Assembly (NCBI RefSeq): GCF_003385495.1
Contig: NZ_QNUH01000014.1
Location: forward strand, 26,534 to 90,533
Reading direction: 5' to 3'
From: Chryseobacterium elymi
Lineage (GTDB): Bacteria; Bacteroidota; Bacteroidia; Flavobacteriales; Weeksellaceae
Length of the DNA stretch: 64,000 bases
This document shows positions 33,898-41,680 of this stretch, piece after piece. The stretch's first letter is position 1. Each line of letters opens with the position of its first letter. Made by a program: the position numbers and the translations under genes. The notes beneath the pieces are model-generated. The model saw only the letters and a list, made by a program, of their open reading frames with translations. It had not been told where the DNA came from and ran no database searches.

Positions 33898-35340
33898 TTA
33901 CAACAAAAGTTTAAACGGTCCTTCAAACGTCGTCTCAAAAGAATCCAGCATTTCTCCTTTTTCATCAAAAACACCGATCACCATATTCTGCTTGGAAAAT
34001 TGAATATCTTCTTCCGGAAAGGTAATATTGATATTTCCTTTCAGGATTTCGTCACCTTTCAGAATGATCTTTTCAGAACCGAAATAAGTGATCTCTGCAT
34101 GAGCAGGAGTCATTACTTTAATCGTAAGAATTTTCTTCTCATTGGATTTATTTAAAAGGGTATAAATAAAAGTATTCGTGATCTTGCCGTCTTTAATAAA
34201 GAATGTGGAACCAGCCGGCTTGATGAATTTAGCTTCCATAGATCCTCGGTCATACATTAAGAATCCCAGAAATCCAATCAGCAGGGCCAGAAATATCGTG
34301 GTTGCTTTCATTCTTGATGTAAACCTGAACGTTTCCCGGTTTTCAATTTCTGCTTCCGTAGCATAGCGGATCAGTCCTTTTGGAAGTCCTACCTTATCCA
34401 TTACCTCATCACAGGCATCGATGCAGGCTGTACAGTTTACACATTCCAGCTGCTGGCCGTTTCTGATGTCGATACCTGTAGGACATACCACGACACACTG
34501 ATGACAATCGATGCAGTCTCCTTTTCCTGTGGCTTTACGGTCTTCATTGTTTCTCCATTTTGAGCGGTTTTCACCTCTTTTGAAATCATAGTAAACATTA
34601 ATGGTCTGTTTATCGATCAATACGCCCTGAAGCCTTCCGTATGGGCATACCAAAGTACAAACCTGTTCGCGGAGCCAGGCGAAAACAAAGTAAAATGTCA
34701 TCGTAAAAAATATCATTACAAGGAATTTCATAGGATGTGCTTCCGGCCCTTCTTTCATAATCAGGAATACCTGTTCGTATCCTACAATGTACATGAACAT
34801 GAAATGAGCAATGATCAGTGAGATCAGTGCAAAAACGGACCATTTCAGCACTCTTTTTCTGATCTTTTCGGCATTCCATTCCTGTCTGTCCAGTTTCATC
34901 TGCTTATTTCTGTCACCTTCTATCAGGTATTCAATCTTTCGGAACACCATTTCCATGAAAAGTGTCTGCGGACACAGCCAACCACAGAATATTCTTCCGA
35001 AAACTACTGTAAACAGCATAACGAAGATTACGGACGTTACTGCACCTAATGCAAGAATAAAGAAATCCTGCAGATAAAAGGGCTGCCCGAGGATAAAAAA
35101 CCTCCTGTCAATCACATTGATCAGAAGAAAAGGATTGCCGTTGATCTTTACAAATGGCAATCCGAAAAATATGGCCAGCATGAGAAAGCTTGCGTAGTTC
35201 CTGTAGTTGGTATACTTTCCTTTTGGTTTCCGGGGAAATACCCATTTCCTTTTCCCCGTTTCATCCATGGTTCCTACCGAATTCCTAAACGTCTCATTTT
35301 CAAATTCTACAAATTTGTCGCTGTTTGATTCTGCACTCAT
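33898..35340 (-). CDS. ccoG: Cytochrome c oxidase accessory protein CcoG (FixG/RdxA family)
   Basis: A 480-residue membrane iron-sulfur protein. Transmembrane segments lie near 50-65, 88-115, 168-190, 207-222 and 346-362. CGWLCP is at 119-124. Two 4Fe-4S clusters are predicted from C276, C279, C282, C286 and C300, C303, C306, C310. A C-terminal Ig-like IG/FixG domain spans about 380-480. CcoG reduces Cu(II) during assembly of cbb3 oxidase. The ccoNOP and ccoS/ccoI genes normally next to it are not in this window and must be elsewhere if present. The stop is followed at once by a heptamer repeat. Confidence 0.94.
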   Translation of the reverse strand: MSAESNSDKFVEFENETFRNSVGTMDETGKRKWVFPRKPKGKYTNYRNYASFLMLAIFFGLPFVKINGNPFLLINVIDRRFFILGQPFYLQDFFILALGAVTSVIFVMLFTVVFGRIFCGWLCPQTLFMEMVFRKIEYLIEGDRNKQMKLDRQEWNAEKIRKRVLKWSVFALISLIIAHFMFMYIVGYEQVFLIMKEGPEAHPMKFLVMIFFTMTFYFVFAWLREQVCTLVCPYGRLQGVLIDKQTINVYYDFKRGENRSKWRNNEDRKATGKGDCIDCHQCVVVCPTGIDIRNGQQLECVNCTACIDACDEVMDKVGLPKGLIRYATEAEIENRETFRFTSRMKATTIFLALLIGFLGFLMYDRGSMEAKFIKPAGSTFFIKDGKITNTFIYTLLNKSNEKKILTIKVMTPAHAEITYFGSEKIILKGDEILKGNINITFPEEDIQFSKQNMVIGVFDEKGEMLDSFETTFEGPFKLLL

Positions 35341-35608
35341 TGCGGTACTTTTGTTAAGTTAAAAAGTATTAAGGTGATATTTCGAGGCTGGATCAAACTG
35401 TTTTTCAGTCAGTTTTTCAGAGGATAAAAATAGTGTTGATCTTACCGTAGCAAAGGTCCGGATAAAACTATTTTTTAACTAATACCATCTGCTTCAAAAA
35501 TAGGATAATTGAGACATTTTTATTTCGAATTTTATTATATCAAAATGAGTAAATGTATTGGGATGTTATGACTGATATTGTAACTTGCAGTCTTTAAATA
35601 AATGAAGA

Positions 35609-36502
35609 ATGAAAAAGATAGGTTACATAAGTGTAATTGGTTTGGTTTTCGCATTGGTAAACTGTCAATCAGTAAATTATAACAAAATGTTTTATGAAGG
35701 TGTGCAACCGGAGAAGATTTCGGATCAGTTCAGTTTTACAGAAGGACCGTCTTCGGATCAACATGGGAATGTTTATTTCACTGACCAGCCCAATGATAAA
35801 ATCTATTACTGGGACTGGAAAACAAATAAGATCATAGAGTTTTTAGGAAAAACAGGGAGAGCAAACGGCACTCACTTCGATAAAGACGGAAACCTCATCA
35901 CCTGTTCCGATGATCAGGGCGAAATCTGGAAAATTTCAAAAGATAAAAAAGTAGAGGTGCTCCTGAAAGGTTTTCAGGGGAGAAGGTTGAACGGACCTAA
36001 TGATATCTGGAATGATTCATCCGGGGGAATGTATTTTACAGATCCTTTGTATGAAAGGGATTATTGGGTAGATTTTAAACAGGAGATCCCTCATAAAAGC
36101 CTTTATTACAGGTCCAAAGAAGGTAAAACAGTTAAGATTGAGACTTTTGTGCAGCCCAACGGAATTGTCGGAAGTGAGATGTTTAGTAAACTTTATGTTT
36201 CGGATATCGATGCCGGAAAAACCTACATTTATGATATTCTGGGTGAAGGAAAACTATCTGAAAAAAGGGTATTTTGCGAAATGGGCTCAGACGGTATGAC
36301 CCTGGATAAACATGGGAATCTTTATTTAACAGGAAAAGGGGTTCATATTTTCAGCCGTCACGGGAAAAAGCTTTACCATATTCCTATCGAAGAAGACTGG
36401 ACGTCTAATGTAACTTTTGGAGGTGAAAATAATGATATTCTGTTTATTACGGCTTCAAAATCTGTTTACAAGCTACCCACTAAAGTAAGGGGAGTGAAAT
36501 AA
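35609..36502 (+). CDS. SMP-30/gluconolactonase-like lipoprotein
   Basis: A 297-residue lipoprotein (MKKIGYISVIGLVFALVNC, cysteine 19) with a six-bladed SMP-30/Gluconolactonase/LRE propeller. FTEGPSSDQHGNVYFTDQPN supplies the first metal-ligand glutamate, and RLNGPNDIW, YVSDIDAGKTY and GSDGMTLDKHGNLYLT the Asn/Asp ligands. Such enzymes hydrolyse sugar lactones using one divalent metal. A lipid anchor places it at the periplasmic or outer face. Directly after its stop begins an inverted-repeat element. Confidence 0.9.
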   Translation: MKKIGYISVIGLVFALVNCQSVNYNKMFYEGVQPEKISDQFSFTEGPSSDQHGNVYFTDQPNDKIYYWDWKTNKIIEFLGKTGRANGTHFDKDGNLITCSDDQGEIWKISKDKKVEVLLKGFQGRRLNGPNDIWNDSSGGMYFTDPLYERDYWVDFKQEIPHKSLYYRSKEGKTVKIETFVQPNGIVGSEMFSKLYVSDIDAGKTYIYDILGEGKLSEKRVFCEMGSDGMTLDKHGNLYLTGKGVHIFSRHGKKLYHIPIEEDWTSNVTFGGENNDILFITASKSVYKLPTKVRGVK

Positions 36503-36503
36503 T

Positions 36504-36643
36504 GTCATTGCGAGGAGCGTAGCGACGAAGCAATCTCTAATTGCAAATTTAAATCTGTGCGATTCGTAGGAACTGTAAAGAAAGAACCAATCTTAAATTT
36601 TTATAATTTTTTTGAGATTGCTTCACCTTCGGTTCGCAATGAC
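36504..36643. repeat. 140-bp inverted-repeat element (GTCATTGCGA family)
   Basis: The left arm (36504-36537) starts GTCATTGCGAGGAGCG and ends GAAGCAATCTC; the right arm (36614-36643) is its imperfect reverse complement, starting GAGATTGCTTC and ending TCGCAATGAC. The middle, about 75 bases, is AT-rich. Arms of this sequence are a widespread dispersed palindromic repeat in bacteria. No open frame, so it is a MITE-like or REP-like unit rather than an IS. Confidence 0.85.
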
Positions 36644-36657
36644 AGTGTAAAAAAAAT

Positions 36658-36690
36658 AAGAGAAGCCCACAACAGGCTTCTCTTAATATT
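36658..36690. terminator. Terminator between the SMP-30 gene and dbpA (convergent)
   Basis: AAGAGAAGCC / GGCTTCTCTT with a 7-base loop. Confidence 0.8.
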
Positions 36691-36723
36691 CTTAAAAGCT
36701 TAATACTGAATTAATTGTTCAAA

Positions 36724-38031
36724 TTAATAAGCCACTTCCATTTTGACTTTCTTCCCCTTCAGTTTTTCATTGCTTAATTTCTTCAGAACAAAGCTTACTT
36801 TATTTCTGGTAACCGCCACATAAGAAGTCGTGTCTTTCACTTCAATGATGCCGATATCTTCTTTCTGGAGTTCACCTTTTTTAATGAGATATCCTACAAT
36901 ATCCACCTTATTCACTTTATCTTTTTTTCCGGCACTGATGTAAACCGTCTGGAAAGGAGTTTTCTCCGGAACTTTATTAAAACCGGCTACACTCTCTTCC
37001 GGTGTATTACTTTTAATGAACGGGAAATTTTCATCTTCGGTCATGATCAGGTAAGCAAAACCTTTGGCATTCATTCTTGCTGTACGGCCGTTTCTATGGA
37101 TGAAAGCATCTTCTTTCGGAGGAAGCTGGTAATGAACAATAGATTCCACTTCAGGAACATCAAGACCACGGGAAGCCAGATCTGTAGTGATTAAAATCCT
37201 TGCAGAATCATTCCTGAATTTCAGAAGGGCACGTTCTCTTTCATCCTGTTCCATACCGCCATGGAACGTTTCCCTGTCGATTCCTTTCTCTCTTAAAAGT
37301 TCAGAAATACGGTCTACAGCTTCCCGGTGATTGCAGAATATCAATGTTCTTTTATTCCCGATCTTGCATATTAAATTAAAAAGGGTATCCAGCTTCTCTT
37401 CAGAAATGGTCATTACTTTCCGTAACTGAATGTCCGGTTTTACCTCGCTTAATTTTAAAAAGTCAATGATCTTTTCATTTTTTAAGCCTGTAAATTTCGG
37501 AATTTCATCCATTGCCGTTGCTGAGGTTAGGATTCTTTGTGAAAGGCCTTTTAGCGAACCGGAAATATATTCCATATCTTCGTGAAAGCCTAATTCCAAA
37601 GCCTTATCAAACTCATCCAAAACCAAAGTTTTAATCGTTTTGGGATCAAAGTTGCTGTTTCTCAAATGATAGGTAACCCTTCCAGGCGTTCCGATCAAAA
37701 CTGCCGGAGCTTCAATTAAATTATTGACCTCAATTTTTTTATCATGACCGCCGTAGCATACAGAAACTTTAAAATCTGTTCCCATCGATTTGAAAACCTG
37801 CTCAATTTGCAATGCCAGTTCTCTTGCAGGAACTAAAATCAATGCCTGGATTCCTGAAATATCTTTTTTAAGATTTCGTAGGACAGGAAACAAAAAAGCA
37901 AGTGTTTTTCCTGAACCGGTAGGAGAAAGCAAAACAACATCCGTATTGTTTTCCGTAGTTTTATAGGTAGATTTCTGCATCTGATTCATATCCTGAATCT
38001 GCAGTTTTTGATAAATTGAGTCTAATTCCAT
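36724..38031 (-). CDS. dbpA: DEAD-box RNA helicase with DbpA-type RNA-binding domain, motif II is DEFD
   Basis: A 435-residue ATP-dependent RNA helicase. RecA domain 1 carries the Q motif region, Walker A SPTGSGKTLAF (about 36-46), PARELALQ, TPGRV, motif II LDEFD and motif III SAT. Domain 2 carries FCNHREAV, TTDLASRGLDVPEV and HRNGRTARM. The C-terminal domain (about 360-435; YISAGKKDKVNKVDIVGYLI, GIIEVKDTTSYVAV) is the DbpA 23S-rRNA-binding fold, pointing to 50S assembly. Motif II has F in place of A (DEFD), which I believe recurs in Bacteroidetes homologues. The start lies 4 bases after a perfect promoter -7 box. Confidence 0.88.
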   Translation of the reverse strand: MELDSIYQKLQIQDMNQMQKSTYKTTENNTDVVLLSPTGSGKTLAFLFPVLRNLKKDISGIQALILVPARELALQIEQVFKSMGTDFKVSVCYGGHDKKIEVNNLIEAPAVLIGTPGRVTYHLRNSNFDPKTIKTLVLDEFDKALELGFHEDMEYISGSLKGLSQRILTSATAMDEIPKFTGLKNEKIIDFLKLSEVKPDIQLRKVMTISEEKLDTLFNLICKIGNKRTLIFCNHREAVDRISELLREKGIDRETFHGGMEQDERERALLKFRNDSARILITTDLASRGLDVPEVESIVHYQLPPKEDAFIHRNGRTARMNAKGFAYLIMTEDENFPFIKSNTPEESVAGFNKVPEKTPFQTVYISAGKKDKVNKVDIVGYLIKKGELQKEDIGIIEVKDTTSYVAVTRNKVSFVLKKLSNEKLKGKKVKMEVAY

Positions 38032-38035
38032 TTTG

Positions 38036-38043
38036 CAAAGATA
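38036..38043 (-). promoter_or_regulatory. -7 box of dbpA, unusually close to the ATG
   Basis: TATCTTTG on the minus strand followed by only 4 bases (CAAA) before the ATG, so transcription would start at or beside the start codon. Confidence 0.6.
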
Positions 38044-38200
38044 ATGAATTTAGAGGGCAAGTTTTAAGTCGGGAAGTTTGAGGGTTTTAGAGTGGGATCG
38101 TTTTTGAGTTACGAGGTGCGGAATTCGAGTTTTAGAGTTGAAGGGTTTGAATTATAGGGAATCAAATAATATTCTTAATCTCAGTCTAAACCTTTATCCC

Positions 38201-38279
38201 AACCTTAGTCTGAAATCTCATGTCTAGTATCTTGGCTCTTGGCTCTTGGTTCTTGGTTCTTGGTTCTTGGTTCTTGAAT
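38201..38279. repeat. CTTGGTT heptamer tandem array behind the C45 hydrolase gene
   Basis: Six 7-base units at 38231-38272 (CTTGGCT twice, CTTGGTT four times) and a decayed seventh. Upstream lies a TCTGAAATCTCATGTCTAG stretch matching 33835-33850. The array abuts the stop codon at 38280 directly. Confidence 0.85.
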
Positions 38280-39545
38280 CTATCTCGGCAACCTGCTCAA
38301 CATCTCCTTCCCCCTTAATAAAGTCACAGGATAAGCTTCATCAGGATTGGTTATGGCTTTTTGATAAAGTTCCTTTGCCCTACTTTTATTTCCTTGAGTG
38401 AAATTAATAAAACCTGATATTTCGTACATGAAATTACGGAGTTTGAGATCTTTTTCTTCTTTGGCTGACAGATATTTCAAAAGTTTTTCCGCGGAGGTGA
38501 GCCTGGCGTCTTGGTATGGTTGGATATCGTATCCATTAGATTTGCTGAACCAGTAATCCCACATGGCGCCATTATTGTGCTCGTTCCAGGAATATTTAAT
38601 CAGCTGTAAGGCTACTTCCAGTAGAGCGGGATCCAGGTTTTTATTCTTCGGATCTGCTTGTGCGCTTTCTGCAATATACCGGTCGATAGTGCCTTCTATA
38701 CCTTTATCCTGCATTTCCTGAAAAATAGATTCCTTAAGATATAAAGAATGATTCTTGAAAAAAATTTCGTAAGCAAATGGAATAGGAAAATGATCGGCAA
38801 GATTTTCTATGTGGTAGCCCTTTTTCAGTTCAGATTTTAAATCAATTTTATAGACCGTATTGTAATCGTGAAAAAGATAGACATAGATAATTCCTTTTTT
38901 GAGATCACAGATAGTAGAATACAATGTGTTTAACTCTCCTTCCTGATGAGTTTTATCCAAAATGTTTTTCAGGAAATCGATATTGTTTTCCTTAGAGCTG
39001 GAAAGCATTTCGTTGGCAATGTCAGGTCTTCTGCATGACAGCTTTCCATTAATCATATTACAGTTTGAATTCACCTGAAAGTCACCATTCTTTTCTATGA
39101 TGCCTCCGGGAGTGATCACGATAGAGTTTCCTTCTTTATCGGCTAATAAAGCTTTAGCGGATATTGCATAATCATATTTCTTCAGAATGACCATGGCCTC
39201 TTTTACCGTTTTGCATTTCCCTAATATCTCCCACATCAGATCGCCTTTATAAGGATTTTTCAGGTTTAATTTACTCAGATCATAGTTAGCAGCCGCAAAA
39301 TCATAAAAGAGTCCGTGTTCATTCATTGCAGCAGCAGCCTGCATATCCGGGGCTCCGAAACAAACGGATCCGTAGCGGTCTTTAGTGGGGGGATTATACC
39401 ATATCCTTGTAAAAGGAGTAACATCATCTTCATTAGCGGCTACAAAGCTTTCACCTCCTCTTGAACAGGAAAAAATAGTACACGCTTTTAAGGTGTTATT
39501 GTATGAAAGCAAAATGATCAGAACTAGAAGAAATATTCTATGCAT
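38280..39545 (-). CDS. Secreted C45-type/linear-amide Ntn hydrolase
   Basis: A 421-residue protein with a signal peptide (about 1-21, MHRIFLLVLIILLSYNNTLKA) followed directly by C22-T-I-F-S-C. This fits an N-terminal-nucleophile hydrolase in which signal cleavage exposes the catalytic cysteine. SFVAANEDD, MNEHGLFYDFAAAN and VNSNCNM are family-typical (choloylglycine hydrolase/acyl-CoA:6-APA acyltransferase C45 clan). The C-terminal third is helical and TPR-like (GNKSRAKELYQKAI). The likely reaction is hydrolysis of a linear amide bond in the periplasm; the substrate is unknown. A heptamer repeat sits right after its stop. Confidence 0.8.
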   Translation of the reverse strand: MHRIFLLVLIILLSYNNTLKACTIFSCSRGGESFVAANEDDVTPFTRIWYNPPTKDRYGSVCFGAPDMQAAAAMNEHGLFYDFAAANYDLSKLNLKNPYKGDLMWEILGKCKTVKEAMVILKKYDYAISAKALLADKEGNSIVITPGGIIEKNGDFQVNSNCNMINGKLSCRRPDIANEMLSSSKENNIDFLKNILDKTHQEGELNTLYSTICDLKKGIIYVYLFHDYNTVYKIDLKSELKKGYHIENLADHFPIPFAYEIFFKNHSLYLKESIFQEMQDKGIEGTIDRYIAESAQADPKNKNLDPALLEVALQLIKYSWNEHNNGAMWDYWFSKSNGYDIQPYQDARLTSAEKLLKYLSAKEEKDLKLRNFMYEISGFINFTQGNKSRAKELYQKAITNPDEAYPVTLLRGKEMLSRLPR

Positions 39546-39723
39546 GGCTTTGACTGTTAAGAGTTTGATTTATCTCAGACTCTCTATTAAAACAATTCAG
39601 CTGATAAATGTATTACACTGGAATTTGAATTTCTATTTGATCTTAGAATAAGAAACTAGGTTGAAAATCCATTTACGATTATTGGTTTATGGATTCCCGT
39701 AATGATATAGTATGCTGACATTA

Positions 39724-39731
39724 TACATTTG
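39724..39731 (+). promoter_or_regulatory. -7 box upstream of the type III mod gene
   Basis: TACATTTG, 26 bases before the ATG at 39758. No -33 box at the expected distance. Confidence 0.5.
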
Positions 39732-39757
39732 AGGTAATTAAAATAATAATCAACAAA

Positions 39758-41677
39758 ATGAAACTATACCAAACCTTAGAATCTCAGCTTAAAAAAGAAC
39801 CTAATTACGTCTCGGATAATGATGAAGTCAAAAAATGGGTAGTGCTCAACAAAGCACAAAATTTTGATGAAGAACTCATTGGATTACTATTGGATGACTC
39901 AGAGTTAAAAGAAAAATTTTTCACCAACATAAAAGATGTTTTGATATTCAATCAAAACCTTTTCATACAATTTCTCGAACAGAAAAATTATCTCAACGAC
40001 AGTTACACTCAATTTAAGAATAAAGTTGGTTTGTCGGTTGATGGCAAATATCTGAAGCAACGTAACGAAGTAGCTTTGGTTTGGCCGTTCAAAGACTGTA
40101 TTTTGGAAGGCGGACAAAGCCGTGAAGAGGATAAAAGAGACGAAATTTTCTTTAATGAAACTTTAGCGCAGGACGAAATAACCCAATTACTTGATCCAAA
40201 AGTTCTAACAAATGCTAAAAAGTTTGATAAAGATGGTGAAAAAGATTTTGACCAATTCAATCGCAATGAAAACGGAACAATTACCGATAATCTTATTATC
40301 AAAGGAAATAATCTTCTGGCATTGCATTCTCTAAAGAAAGAATTTGCCGGAAAAGTGAAGCTGATTTATATTGATCCACCTTATAATACTGGTGGAATGG
40401 GCGACACATTTACGTACAATAACAATTTTAAGCGTTCAACTTGGCTTACATTTATGTACAATCGTTTAGAAGCTGCCAAATCGTTACTAAGCAAAGATGG
40501 TGTTTTAATAGTTGCTATTGATGAGAATGAACAACCTCATTTAGGAGTATTACTAAAAGATTTATTTCAAGACTATGAAGTTCATTGTATAACCATAGTT
40601 CACAATCCAAGAGGTGTACAAGGAACAAATTTCTCATACACTCATGAATATGCTTTTTTTGTTTTTCCAGCTAAACAAAAATTAATTCAAAATAGAAAAA
40701 TTGAGGAAAAGGATATTGATTGGAGAGGCTTAAGAGATAATGGAGGGGAGAGTTTAAGGACTGACGCTAAAAATTGCTTTTATCCTATTATTGTTGATAA
40801 ATCTACATTAGAAATAATTGACTTTGGTAGTATTGTTCCAGAAAATATTTCGATTAATAAAAGAGTTATCGAAAATGAGAATCAGTTATTTATTTACCCG
40901 GTAGATAACGAAGGAATAGAAAGAAAATGGAGATATGCACGTCAAAGTATTGATGAAGTGAAAAACTTATTGCGGTGTAATAAAGTAAAAGATACTTATG
41001 ATGTTAAAATTGGAAAAGACTTTGGCCAATATAGAACAGTTTGGATTGATTCAAGATATGATTCAAATGAATATGGAAAAAAAATGATAAATTCACTTGT
41101 TCCAAATAACCCTTTTTCTTACCCAAAATCACTTTGGAATGTATATGATTGCATATATGCAGTAGTAGGCAAAGATAAAGAAGCTATTATTTTAGATTAT
41201 CACGCAGGAAGCGGAACAACTGCACACGCTGTTTTAGAACTAAATAAGAGAGATGGCGGAAACAGAAAATTTATTCTTTGTGAACAAATGGATTATATTG
41301 AAACTGTTACTACTAAGCGAATTCAGAAAGTAATTGAACAGAACCACTCAGATTCATTTACATACCTCGAGCTCAAAAAATACAACCAAACTTTCATCGA
41401 AAAAATAGAAGAAGCGGAAAATTCTGAAAGTCTTCTGCAAATCTGGGAAGAAATGAAAACCAAATCTTTTCTTAATTACAATGTTGATCTCAAAAAACAG
41501 GAGGAACATTTTGAAGATTTTAAAGCATTAAATCTGAATGAACAAAAGCAACATCTTTGCGAACTGCTCAATAAAAATCAGCTGTATGTGAATCTATCTT
41601 CACTTAACGACGAAAATTTTGAGTGTACACCGGAAGAAAAGCAACTAACAAAAGAGTTTTATCAACTTAAAAATTAG
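39758..41677 (+). CDS. Type III restriction-modification system methyltransferase (Mod)
   Basis: A 639-residue N6-adenine DNA methyltransferase of the beta class. Motif IV DPPYNTG at 206-212 precedes the SAM motif I DYHAGSGTTAHA at about 479-490. The stretch between (about 275-475) is the target-recognition region. It is visibly more AT-rich and richer in N, K and I than the flanks, suggesting a separately acquired recognition domain. Mod methylates one strand of a non-palindromic site and guides the Res subunit. Res starts 3 bases downstream. I saw no long homopolymer or tetramer tract that would make it phase-variable. Confidence 0.92.
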   Translation: MKLYQTLESQLKKEPNYVSDNDEVKKWVVLNKAQNFDEELIGLLLDDSELKEKFFTNIKDVLIFNQNLFIQFLEQKNYLNDSYTQFKNKVGLSVDGKYLKQRNEVALVWPFKDCILEGGQSREEDKRDEIFFNETLAQDEITQLLDPKVLTNAKKFDKDGEKDFDQFNRNENGTITDNLIIKGNNLLALHSLKKEFAGKVKLIYIDPPYNTGGMGDTFTYNNNFKRSTWLTFMYNRLEAAKSLLSKDGVLIVAIDENEQPHLGVLLKDLFQDYEVHCITIVHNPRGVQGTNFSYTHEYAFFVFPAKQKLIQNRKIEEKDIDWRGLRDNGGESLRTDAKNCFYPIIVDKSTLEIIDFGSIVPENISINKRVIENENQLFIYPVDNEGIERKWRYARQSIDEVKNLLRCNKVKDTYDVKIGKDFGQYRTVWIDSRYDSNEYGKKMINSLVPNNPFSYPKSLWNVYDCIYAVVGKDKEAIILDYHAGSGTTAHAVLELNKRDGGNRKFILCEQMDYIETVTTKRIQKVIEQNHSDSFTYLELKKYNQTFIEKIEEAENSESLLQIWEEMKTKSFLNYNVDLKKQEEHFEDFKALNLNEQKQHLCELLNKNQLYVNLSSLNDENFECTPEEKQLTKEFYQLKN

Positions 41678-41680
41678 CAA

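Noticed and set aside
38231..38279. Heptamer array considered as coding extension of the C45 hydrolase.
   Set aside because: The stop codon precedes it on the sense strand and the frame downstream is not open in a protein-like way.
39758..40100. Possible phase-variable tract in mod.
   Set aside because: Only short A runs of up to six are present, which is normal for this composition.
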